6,243 nt of DNA from the NCBI GenBank assembly GCA_013330765.1, contig DUHU01000236.1:1-6243 (forward strand), in the 5' to 3' direction. Positions within the stretch are counted from its first letter, which is position 1. Each line of letters opens with the position of its first letter. Positions 1 to 5,983 of this stretch are shown here, piece after piece. Below the pieces are notes generated by a model, which saw only the letters and a list, made by a program, of their open reading frames with translations, was not told the origin of the DNA and made no database searches. The translations under genes and the position numbers were made by a program. The stretch comes from Candidatus Poseidoniaceae archaeon. GTDB taxonomy: Archaea > Thermoplasmatota > Poseidoniia > Poseidoniales > Poseidoniaceae.

Positions 1-1
1 C

Positions 2-940
2 ATGACCGGCGACGGCGTCAACGATGCACCAGCGCTCGCCCAAGCCAACATTGGTGTGGCCATGGGCATTGCTGGAACCGACGTCGCGAAGGATGCAGCA
101 GACATGATCCTTCAGGATGACAATTTTGCCAACATCGTTCAGGCCGTCGAGGAAGGCCGGAAGATCTATTCCAACATTCGGAACTTTGTCCGCTATCAAA
201 TTTCAACCAACGTTGCCGCCGTGCTGCTGTTGTTTGTCAGCACCCTGGTCCTTGGTTGGGAACTGCCCCTCACTGCCACGCAAATCTTGGTGATCAACAT
301 CCTCATGGACGGACCGCCAGCGGTCGCTTTGGGCATGGAAAAGCGCCATGGAGAAGTCATGGACCGACCCCCTCGACCCGTGGGAGAACCGCTGCCCAAC
401 CTCCAAGACATCACCCTCATTTTGTTCCTGGGCGCGGTCATGGTCACGGGCACCATGATCGTCTTTGGCCTCGCTGGGGGCGAAGTCATCACCGGTCCAT
501 GCCAAGGCATGGGGGCTGGTTTTGACGTGGCCACTTGCCTTGAACAGGAAGAGGCCGGCGGTGGAGCATTGTTCGATGCTTGGGATCAGGAACTTCGGGA
601 ATCGAGGACCATGGCGTTCTCGGTGTTCATCGTGTACCAGTTGTTCAACGTGCTCAATTGCAGGTCTGGGAATCGCTCCATCGTCTTTGACCTGGGCGTG
701 TTTTCGAACCGGGCGATCAACTACGCCACCATGATTTCCATGGGCCTTTTGTTGATCTTTGTTCAAGGCGCTGGAATGCCCCTACCATTCGGCGATGTCG
801 TGGTGGGAGATTTGTTGAAGACCACGGCGCTTGAGTCCCAAGATTGGCTGGTGGTCGTCCTTGTTGCTTCCACCGTTTTGGTGATGGATGAATTTAGGAA
901 AATCATACGGCTTGCCCTGACCAAGACCGATAGGGCGTAA
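2..940 (+). CDS. Cation-transporting P-type ATPase (Ca2+/Mn2+, PMR1/SPCA-like), C-terminal part, 5' truncated
   Basis: This is the last 312 residues of a P-type ATPase that pumps a divalent cation, most likely Ca2+ or Mn2+, across the cytoplasmic membrane using ATP. The fragment opens in the hinge motif TGDGVNDAPAL (residues 2-12, Asp4 and Asp8), so the actuator, phosphorylation (DKTGT) and nucleotide domains lie upstream of the window, and the first Met is internal. The rest is the M5-M10 bundle: M5 about 60-85, M6 about 91-111, M7 about 135-160, M8 about 202-220, then M9 and M10. M6 carries NILMDGPPA (Asn99, Asp103). Aligned by eye to SERCA, site II ligands in M6 are kept, but site I ligands Glu771, Thr799 and Glu908 become Ala73, Met102 and Gln213. 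That is the single-site pattern of PMR1/SPCA pumps. Cys167 and Cys179 lie in the external M7-M8 loop. Stop TAA at 938-940. Confidence 0.93.
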   Translation: MTGDGVNDAPALAQANIGVAMGIAGTDVAKDAADMILQDDNFANIVQAVEEGRKIYSNIRNFVRYQISTNVAAVLLLFVSTLVLGWELPLTATQILVINILMDGPPAVALGMEKRHGEVMDRPPRPVGEPLPNLQDITLILFLGAVMVTGTMIVFGLAGGEVITGPCQGMGAGFDVATCLEQEEAGGGALFDAWDQELRESRTMAFSVFIVYQLFNVLNCRSGNRSIVFDLGVFSNRAINYATMISMGLLLIFVQGAGMPLPFGDVVVGDLLKTTALESQDWLVVVLVASTVLVMDEFRKIIRLALTKTDRA

Positions 941-977
941 ACACCACCTTGAAAGGTTCCGGGCCGGAGAAAATCGC

Positions 978-2189
978 ATGGGCGCGGTCCGGGCGGAGCA
1001 TCGCTTGGCTGGCTGCAACCCAGAATGGCGTGAGCACTTTTCTGATTCCATCGCCAGCGAATCGTGGAGTGAAGCCCTGCTACCCGTGGTCACCACCCTT
1101 CTCGAAGGCGGACGTCTCGACCTCCAACATGGCCTTCTGATGTACAACCATCCGGATTTGCCTGAACTGGGGCGCCTTGCCCACCTTGCCAAGGAAGCAC
1201 GCTACGGCCGTCGAGCTTTCTTCAACCACAACGTCCACATCAATCCGACCAACGTTTGCGCCCTCGCCTGCAGGTTCTGTGCGTTCCGTCGCTCGAAACG
1301 TCAGGACGATGCCTACGCCTTCAGCACCGAAGCTTACGTCGAGGATTTGGGTCGGTATGCAGATCACGTCACTGAAGTCCATTCCGTCGGAGGACTTCAT
1401 CCCGATTGGGACGTGACGACCTACGAGTCGATGTTCGCTGCGGCCAAAGCGGCCTTCCCTCATGTGTCCATCAAGGCCCTGACGGCCGTCGAGGTCAAAC
1501 ACTTGGCGAAGCAATCAGATCTTTCCGTAGAGGAAACGCTCGAACGGTTGTTTGACGCAGGCCTCGATCAACTTCCAGGCGGCGGGGCTGAAATTCTCGA
1601 CGACGGTGTTCGAGCCGTCATTTGCAACGGAAAAGAAAGCAGCCAAGAATACCTCGACATTCACGCCACGGTTCACCAATTGGGGCATGTCAGCAACTGT
1701 ACGATGCTCTTCGGAACCGTTGAAACCTTGGAACAGCGCGTGATTCACATGCTGCGGCTCCGTGAGGTCGCCGACCGCACGGGTGGCTTCCAGTGCTTTG
1801 TCCCGTACCCCTTCCTCCCCGATGACACACGCCTGCCTGAAGCACAGTTGGCCACGGGCGCTGAAGTCCTACGGACCATCGCCGTTTCCCGGCTCATGCT
1901 CGACAGCATCCCCCACATCAAGGCCTACAGAATGAACGTGGGTGACGGGCTAGGGGAGCTCGCGCTTCGGTTTGGAGCGGACGACATCGACGGGACGGTC
2001 CACAAGGAATCCATCATGCACTTGGCCGGCTCAACGGCCCCGTTGGACGCCGACAAGCGAAGGATGTCGAGGCTTATCGAGGATGCGGGCGCAGAACCGT
2101 GGGAGCGAAATTCAGACTACACCACCTTCACTCGATTTGTTCCTCCCCCCGTCCCAAAGCGCCGTGGACTCACGATGGCCACAGAATGA
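978..2189 (+). CDS. mqnE: Aminofutalosine synthase MqnE (radical SAM), futalosine menaquinone pathway
   Basis: This 403-aa cytoplasmic radical SAM enzyme is predicted to add the SAM-derived adenosyl radical to 3-enolpyruvylbenzoate, giving 6-amino-6-deoxyfutalosine. The iron-sulfur motif is CALACRFC (Cys94, Cys98, Cys101) inside the MqnE/MqnC signature HINPTNVC. The next block, VGGLHPDW followed by IKALTAVEV, is typical of MqnE rather than the cyclase MqnC. Further family blocks are LDQLPGGGAEIL, TMLFGTVET, TGGFQCFVPYPF and DGTVHKESIMHLAG. The length is slightly above the usual 360-390 residues because of an extended N-terminus. The ATG at 978 is preceded by GGAG at 966-969 with eight bases between, so I chose this start; Met55 is internal to the conserved N-terminal helix region. 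It lies 37 bases after the ATPase stop, with no clear terminator between. mqnA follows after nine bases, which suggests one transcript. Confidence 0.92.
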   Translation: MGAVRAEHRLAGCNPEWREHFSDSIASESWSEALLPVVTTLLEGGRLDLQHGLLMYNHPDLPELGRLAHLAKEARYGRRAFFNHNVHINPTNVCALACRFCAFRRSKRQDDAYAFSTEAYVEDLGRYADHVTEVHSVGGLHPDWDVTTYESMFAAAKAAFPHVSIKALTAVEVKHLAKQSDLSVEETLERLFDAGLDQLPGGGAEILDDGVRAVICNGKESSQEYLDIHATVHQLGHVSNCTMLFGTVETLEQRVIHMLRLREVADRTGGFQCFVPYPFLPDDTRLPEAQLATGAEVLRTIAVSRLMLDSIPHIKAYRMNVGDGLGELALRFGADDIDGTVHKESIMHLAGSTAPLDADKRRMSRLIEDAGAEPWERNSDYTTFTRFVPPPVPKRRGLTMATE

Positions 2190-2194
2190 GGTGA
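2188..2194 (+). promoter_or_regulatory. Shine-Dalgarno site of mqnA overlapping the mqnE stop
   Basis: GAGGTGA lies four bases before the ATG at 2199 and shares two bases with the mqnE stop codon (TGA 2187-2189). It matches the usual anti-SD of archaeal 16S rRNA (GGAGGTGATC). The overlap suggests that mqnA translation is coupled to mqnE termination. Confidence 0.8.
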
Positions 2195-2198
2195 AATC

Positions 2199-3014
2199 AT
2201 GACGGCTACCTGGACCCGAACCATTGGGAGGGTGGCTTTCATCAATTGTGATCCATTGTTTACTGGATTGGACCCCTCGTGGTCGGTGCTTGCTGCACCT
2301 CCTTCTTGGCTAACAGGGCATGTGTTGCGCAAGGATTGTGTGCTTGCACCCATACCTGCTGCAGATTATGCTCGTCACCATGATGAGTTGGTCCTCGTCC
2401 CTGACGTCGGCATCAGTTCCGCCGGTGAAGTTGGCAGCGTCCTTCTGTTTGGCAAGGAATCCATCGAACAGATGCGGACCATCGCGGTCCCCACCGATTC
2501 CGCCTCGTCTGTGGCGCTTTTGGAGTGGATCGTGAAGGAGCGAAACTTGGACGTGATCTACACGAAAATGGGACCTGACCTTGACGGAATGCTCGAAGTC
2601 GCAGACGGTGCACTGGTCATTGGCGACCGCGCTCTTGACGGTGCTGCACTCCATCCTGACCTTGTCCAAATGGATTTGAGTCAAGCTTGGGTGGAACGTA
2701 CCGGATTCCCCATGGTTTTCGGCGTCTTTGTCGCTCGAGCCGACACTCCGAGGGCGTTGGTCGCAGCGGCACACGAAGCCCTGTTGGATCGTTTGGTTGC
2801 TTTTGAGACTCAACCCGGTGCTCGAGCGGCGGTCCTCAAACGGGCGCACGCGCATACCCATCTTCCGATGGATCGTTTGGACCGGTATTTTGGAGAGGTG
2901 TTCAACCGACTTTCTCCAAACGACCATCTGGGTCTGCATGCCTTCCTCGAACACGCCTGTGGCCTCGATGCTCGTCCTCGTTGGGCTTGGGAAGCGCTTG
3001 CGCCGATGGCGTGA
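2199..3014 (+). CDS. mqnA: Chorismate dehydratase MqnA, futalosine menaquinone pathway
   Basis: This 271-aa protein belongs to the MqnA/MqnD periplasmic-binding-protein-like fold but has no signal peptide, so it acts in the cytoplasm. It should dehydrate chorismate to 3-enolpyruvylbenzoate, the first committed step of the futalosine route and the substrate of the neighbouring MqnE. The sequence shows the MqnA blocks in order: IGRVAFINCDPLF (9-21, Asn16), APIPAADY (50-57), DVGISSAGEVGSVLLF (69-84), the turn PTDSASSVALLEWI (98-110), ADGALVIGDRAL (134-145) and TGFPMVFGVFVAR. The length matches the family norm of about 270. The ATG start is fixed by a strong SD. MqnD is the nearest paralogue in fold, but the FINCDP and VIGDRAL blocks favour MqnA. 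Confidence 0.9.
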   Translation: MTATWTRTIGRVAFINCDPLFTGLDPSWSVLAAPPSWLTGHVLRKDCVLAPIPAADYARHHDELVLVPDVGISSAGEVGSVLLFGKESIEQMRTIAVPTDSASSVALLEWIVKERNLDVIYTKMGPDLDGMLEVADGALVIGDRALDGAALHPDLVQMDLSQAWVERTGFPMVFGVFVARADTPRALVAAAHEALLDRLVAFETQPGARAAVLKRAHAHTHLPMDRLDRYFGEVFNRLSPNDHLGLHAFLEHACGLDARPRWAWEALAPMA

Positions 3015-3020
3015 GAGGTG
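3013..3020 (+). promoter_or_regulatory. SD-like GAGAGGTG far upstream of the mqnD ATG
   Basis: GAGAGGTG begins inside the mqnA stop (TGA 3012-3014). It is the only good SD-like match near mqnD but lies 31 bases before the ATG at 3052, too far for ordinary use. The nearest in-frame codon at a workable distance is CTG at 3031. The site may be fortuitous, or mqnD may use a non-canonical start. Confidence 0.35.
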
Positions 3021-3051
3021 CCTTCTTGAACTGCGGGTCGGACCACCAGCC

Positions 3052-3939
3052 ATGAGCGCAGACCTGCCAACAAACGAGGCCGGAGAAAAGATTGTCCGCA
3101 TCGGGCACTCTCCAGACCCAGACGACGCCTTCATGTTCCATGCACTCACGACGGGTGCCTTTCCAACACCTGGATACGTCTTCGTCCATGAACTTCAGGA
3201 CATTGAGACGTTGAACCATCGCGCCATGAACAGCGAATTGGAAGTTTCAGCCGTGTCCATTCATGCATTCCCAGACATCGCTGACCGCTATGCCTTGATG
3301 AACTGCGGCGCATCGATGGGAGAGGGTTACGGCCCAATGATCATCGCCAAACCCGGCGTGACCGAAGCACAGGCCCGTGCCGCTCCCATCGCAGTACCAG
3401 GCCTCAAGACCAGCGCTTACCTTGGATTGAGGCTGGCGTGGGGTGACGTGCCGATCGAGGTCGTCCCCTTCGACGAAATCATGCCTGGTGTCCTCGACGG
3501 ACGATTCGTCTCAGGATTGATCATCCACGAGGGCCAATTGACCTACAAGAATCACGAACTCAACGTCATCATCGATCTCGGTATTTGGTGGAATGAACGC
3601 ACAGGCGGTTGGCCCATGCCCCTCGGAGGCAACGTCGTCCGTCGAGACCTTGGCGATCAGGTGATGGAGGACATCACTCGATACACCAAGATGTCCATCG
3701 AGCACGCAATTCGCTCCCCAGAAGCCGCTCTTGAATTCGCCAAGGCCTGGGGCCGAGGCATCGATGACGAGACCAACGAAGCCTTCGTCGGTATGTACGT
3801 CAACGAACGCACCATCGACTACAAGCAAGAAGGACGCGATTCGATCCGCAGGTTCCTCACAGAAGGAATCGAAGCGGGTATGGTCGACTCGACCTTCGAT
3901 GTGGCGGGCATGTCGTTCATCGGTGCATCGGAGGTTTGA
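3052..3939 (+). CDS. mqnD: 1,4-dihydroxy-6-naphthoate synthase MqnD, futalosine menaquinone pathway
   Basis: This 295-aa cytoplasmic enzyme is predicted to convert cyclic dehypoxanthine futalosine, made by MqnC, to 1,4-dihydroxy-6-naphthoate. Family blocks are VRIGHSPDPDDAFMFHAL near the N-terminus, ELEVSAVSIHAFPDI, YALMNCGASMGEGYGPMIIA, PGLKTSAYLGLRLAW, and LIIHEGQLTY with His159-Glu160. This His-Glu pair probably corresponds to His145-Glu146 of Thermus thermophilus MqnD, where the His is the proposed catalytic base. IWWNERTGGWPMPLGGNVV follows. The reading frame stays open back to 2728, but that stretch overlaps mqnA and has no MqnD similarity. ATG 3052 gives the normal family length (about 270-295). 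It has no close SD, so an upstream CTG at 3031 remains possible. It lies 37 bases after mqnA; the next gene begins within three bases of the stop. Confidence 0.91.
   Translation: MSADLPTNEAGEKIVRIGHSPDPDDAFMFHALTTGAFPTPGYVFVHELQDIETLNHRAMNSELEVSAVSIHAFPDIADRYALMNCGASMGEGYGPMIIAKPGVTEAQARAAPIAVPGLKTSAYLGLRLAWGDVPIEVVPFDEIMPGVLDGRFVSGLIIHEGQLTYKNHELNVIIDLGIWWNERTGGWPMPLGGNVVRRDLGDQVMEDITRYTKMSIEHAIRSPEAALEFAKAWGRGIDDETNEAFVGMYVNERTIDYKQEGRDSIRRFLTEGIEAGMVDSTFDVAGMSFIGASEV
3930..3935 (+). promoter_or_regulatory. Shine-Dalgarno site deciding the TTG start of the DOHH-like gene
   Basis: GGAGGT lies within the last codons of mqnD, six bases before TTG 3942. An earlier in-frame TTG at 3936 overlaps the mqnD stop as TTGA but directly abuts this SD. 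TTG 3942 is therefore preferred; the two starts differ by only two residues. Confidence 0.7.
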
Positions 3940-3941
3940 GT

Positions 3942-4418
3942 TTGGCAAGGGCCGTGCCTGAGGTCAGCGAATATGGATCCGTGGATCCTGCGCCTCCTGC
4001 CGATCAGAGCGAACTGCACACCCACCGCGCGGTGCTTCTGGATGAAAGCGCTCGAATGTTTGAACGAATGCGCGCCGTTTTCGCCCTGAGAAACGACGGA
4101 ACGGACCACGCTGTTGATGCGCTGTGTGACGCCTTTGTTTCCTCGAGTGCACTTCTCCGTCATGAATTGGCCTATGTCTTGGGCCAGATGCAAAACCCGC
4201 GTGCGCTTTCGACTCTTTGGGATCGACTTTCAGACGAGGATGAGCACGTGATGGTGCGCCACGAAGCGGCGGAAGCCATGGGTGCCATCGGGGATCCCTC
4301 TTCGCGCAAGGTGTTGGAGGCCTACCTCACGCACCCATCCCCTGAAGTCTCAGAATCCTGTGAAGTCGCCCTCGACTTGCTGGATTGGTGCGAACGCTCA
4401 GAATGGGAGCGGGAGTGA
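3942..4418 (+). CDS. Half-length deoxyhypusine hydroxylase-like HEAT-repeat protein
   Basis: This 158-aa all-helical HEAT-repeat protein closely resembles the C-terminal half of eukaryotic deoxyhypusine hydroxylase, the diiron enzyme that completes hypusine on eIF5A. Recognisable blocks are SVDPAPP (13-19, the interdomain linker motif of human DOHH), LLDES (32-36), FERMRAVFALRN (40-51), SALLRHELAYVLGQMQ (69-84), MVRHEAAEAMGAIGDP (104-119) and ESCEVALD (138-145). The His-Glu pairs, 74-75 and 107-108, are 33 residues apart, the same spacing as the human iron-ligand pairs 207-208 and 240-241. Full DOHH is about 300 residues with two such halves; only one is encoded here, and the upstream DNA is mqnD, so this is not a simple missed start. 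By inference it could be a homodimeric hydroxylase acting on archaeal aIF5A. The alternative is a generic PBS-lyase-type HEAT protein. TTG start; the stop overlaps a possible GTG of the next gene. Confidence 0.85.
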   Translation: MARAVPEVSEYGSVDPAPPADQSELHTHRAVLLDESARMFERMRAVFALRNDGTDHAVDALCDAFVSSSALLRHELAYVLGQMQNPRALSTLWDRLSDEDEHVMVRHEAAEAMGAIGDPSSRKVLEAYLTHPSPEVSESCEVALDLLDWCERSEWERE

Positions 4419-4454
4419 GCGAAGCCTCAAAACCCGAACCACACACCCACAAAC

Positions 4455-4459
4455 GAGGA
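4455..4459 (+). promoter_or_regulatory. Shine-Dalgarno site deciding the start of the small CxxC protein
   Basis: GAGGA lies six bases before the ATG at 4466. A rival site, GGGAG at 4405-4409, lies five bases before an in-frame GTG at 4415 that overlaps the preceding stop as GTGA. The rival start would add 17 low-complexity residues. Confidence 0.5.
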
Positions 4460-4465
4460 CGTCCC

Positions 4466-4669
4466 ATGCCACATGACCACATTCGTCTGGCCCAAGCTCC
4501 AAACGGAGAAATCGGGCCTCGTTGCAGCATGTGCAACAAGCGCATGACGTTCGGTTCTGCGATGGTACTGAACAACAACTACGTCTGCTGGCCGTGCTAC
4601 GTTGAGGCGACCGGGGCAGATACATCGACGGTCGTCGGTGAGACGGTGGAACGCTTCTATGCCCGTTGA
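4466..4669 (+). CDS. Small double-CxxC zinc-ribbon-like protein of unknown function
   Basis: This 67-aa soluble protein has CSMC at 20-23 and CWPC at 41-44. The two pairs, 17 residues apart, are well placed to bind one zinc ion as a zinc ribbon or knuckle. The loop between them (KRMTFGSAMVLNNNYV) and the following acidic tail ending VERFYAR match no family I recognise. There are no membrane segments. ATG 4466 has its own SD and starts just before the conserved-looking part. The in-frame GTG at 4415 or ATG at 4403 would add a His/Lys/Pro-rich leader. It sits between the DOHH-like gene and priS and overlaps or nearly abuts both, so it is probably co-transcribed. A nucleic-acid or protein-binding accessory role is possible but unsupported beyond the cysteines. 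Confidence 0.75.
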   Translation: MPHDHIRLAQAPNGEIGPRCSMCNKRMTFGSAMVLNNNYVCWPCYVEATGADTSTVVGETVERFYAR

Positions 4670-4707
4670 GGCATGGGTTCAAGCGGTGTCGTCGTCCCCT
4701 TCAATCA

Positions 4708-5910
4708 ATGGACGGATGGGCCCGCGTCGCACACCGCTTCAGCGGTTACTACCGGTCCGCTGAGATGTGGCAACCGCCACGGCTCTCACGTCGTGAATGG
4801 ATGTTCATCCCCTTTGGCGAGGGCGCCCCCCTCCGACACCAATCCTTCTCGAGCATGGAAGACGTTCGCTCATTTCTGATGCAACGGCCCACGCATTCCT
4901 GCTTCTATTCTACGGCGTACTGGAAACGTCCATTCGAGGCCAAAATGGCCGACAAAGATTGGCTTGGTGCAGACCTCATTTTCGACTTGGACGGTGATCA
5001 CCTGCCGGGGGTGTCTGACCGTGATTTCCCAGGCATGCTTGATTTGATTCAACAACAGGCGTGGACCCTTTGGTCAGAATTCCTCGAGCCTGAATTCGGC
5101 TTTCAAGAGGACCATCTTCACGTCACTTTTTCTGGCCACCGGGGTTTTCATCTCCACTACAGAGACCCTGCCCTTGTCCATCTTGATTCAGATGCCCGCC
5201 GGGAATTGGTCGCCCACATCAGGGGCGAAGGCGTCGACGTCGCAGGACGGTTTGGCATGTACCGTGATACGGAGTCCAAAGGATGGAGCAGACGCGTTCG
5301 CGAGGGCGTGGCCACCACCGTGGCCACCTTGCAGGGCATAGCCACTGGTGAAACCTCGAAAGAAGACATCGCACGGCTTCATGACGGGGTTCAACGCCGC
5401 CGGGCTCACGAAGGAAGAACAGCAGGCCCTCATTCCATCGCAGCGATTCGCAAATTGGGTGAGACCTTGTCGGATGCACGTCGTGCAGAGCGGCTTTTGG
5501 AAGGCAACTTCAACATCCTAAAGGACGGCCCCAAAATTCTCTTTGCTGACTTGGTGGCCACAGATGCATCCATTGTCCTTGGTGCCGCAGGCGAAACCGA
5601 CGAAGTGGTGACCATCGATACACGGCGTCAGATTCGTTGGCCGACCAGCCTTCACGGCAAATGCGGCCTACGTGTTTCCACGCTTCCGCTCTCTCGCCTC
5701 GATCCTGACCGTCCAGGGGCGTACAATGCGCTCACAGAAGCCGTCGTGTTCGGGACAGAGGTCGACCGACGGATGGAGATGACCGTCGATGACGCGGTGT
5801 TTGGCCTTCATGGAAGGAACATCGACGCTTCAAGCGGTGACGTGGTCGAGGTTTCAGAGGCAGAAGAGGTCTTCCTTTCGTTGAAAGGCTGGGCCAAAAA
5901 GGTCGCTTGA
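4708..5910 (+). CDS. priS: DNA primase small (catalytic) subunit PriS, archaeal/eukaryotic type
   Basis: This 400-aa catalytic subunit of the archaeal PriS-PriL primase makes primers for DNA replication. N-terminal family blocks are HRFSGYYR, RREWMFIPF and LRHQSF. The metal-binding acidic motif is GADLIFDLDGDH, with Asp93, Asp95 and possibly Asp97. The nucleotide-binding motif is SGHRGFH (142-148). The third catalytic Asp is probably Asp304 in TIDTRRQIRWPTSLHGK, with SLHGK at 314-318. No cysteines lie between the first two motifs, so the zinc cluster found there in Pyrococcus PriS is absent, as I recall for haloarchaeal homologues. ATG 4708 places the start just before the conserved helix. 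An in-frame TTG at 4666, overlapping the previous stop as TTGA, would add 14 basic residues. Neither has a convincing SD, so coupling to the upstream gene is likely. PriL is not in the window. Confidence 0.93.
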   Translation: MDGWARVAHRFSGYYRSAEMWQPPRLSRREWMFIPFGEGAPLRHQSFSSMEDVRSFLMQRPTHSCFYSTAYWKRPFEAKMADKDWLGADLIFDLDGDHLPGVSDRDFPGMLDLIQQQAWTLWSEFLEPEFGFQEDHLHVTFSGHRGFHLHYRDPALVHLDSDARRELVAHIRGEGVDVAGRFGMYRDTESKGWSRRVREGVATTVATLQGIATGETSKEDIARLHDGVQRRRAHEGRTAGPHSIAAIRKLGETLSDARRAERLLEGNFNILKDGPKILFADLVATDASIVLGAAGETDEVVTIDTRRQIRWPTSLHGKCGLRVSTLPLSRLDPDRPGAYNALTEAVVFGTEVDRRMEMTVDDAVFGLHGRNIDASSGDVVEVSEAEEVFLSLKGWAKKVA

Positions 5911-5983
5911 AGGTTGGCATCTAGACGACCCCTTTGTGAGGAACCTTGAAGGAGCACAGTGCGACGAAGGGTCGGGGTTCACC

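Noticed and set aside
203..766. 187-codon open frame on the minus strand opposite the ATPase
   Set aside because: Low-complexity, charged translation with no motif; the sense strand carries unmistakable P-type ATPase membrane segments.
890..903. AT-rich stretch (ATTTAGGAAAAT) as an archaeal TATA box for mqnE
   Set aside because: It is inside ATPase coding sequence, lacks a clear BRE element, and is a poor match to the TATA consensus.
950..961. Small inverted repeat ACCTT-GA-AAGGT (about 949-960) between the ATPase gene and mqnE as a terminator
   Set aside because: Five-base arms with a two-base loop and no T-run; too weak to support a terminator.
2728..3051. Open frame extending mqnD 108 codons upstream into mqnA
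   Set aside because: It overlaps the well-conserved mqnA reading frame, shows no MqnD-like sequence, and would make the protein far longer than the family.
2310..3149. 279-codon open frame on the minus strand opposite mqnA
   Set aside because: The translation is Arg/Ser/His-rich without recognisable motifs, while the + strand encodes a clear MqnA and the start of MqnD. It is a codon-bias shadow.
3975..3988. Two GGATCC palindromes eight bases apart
   Set aside because: They fall within the codons for the GSVDP linker motif, and a chance pair of hexamers is a sufficient explanation.
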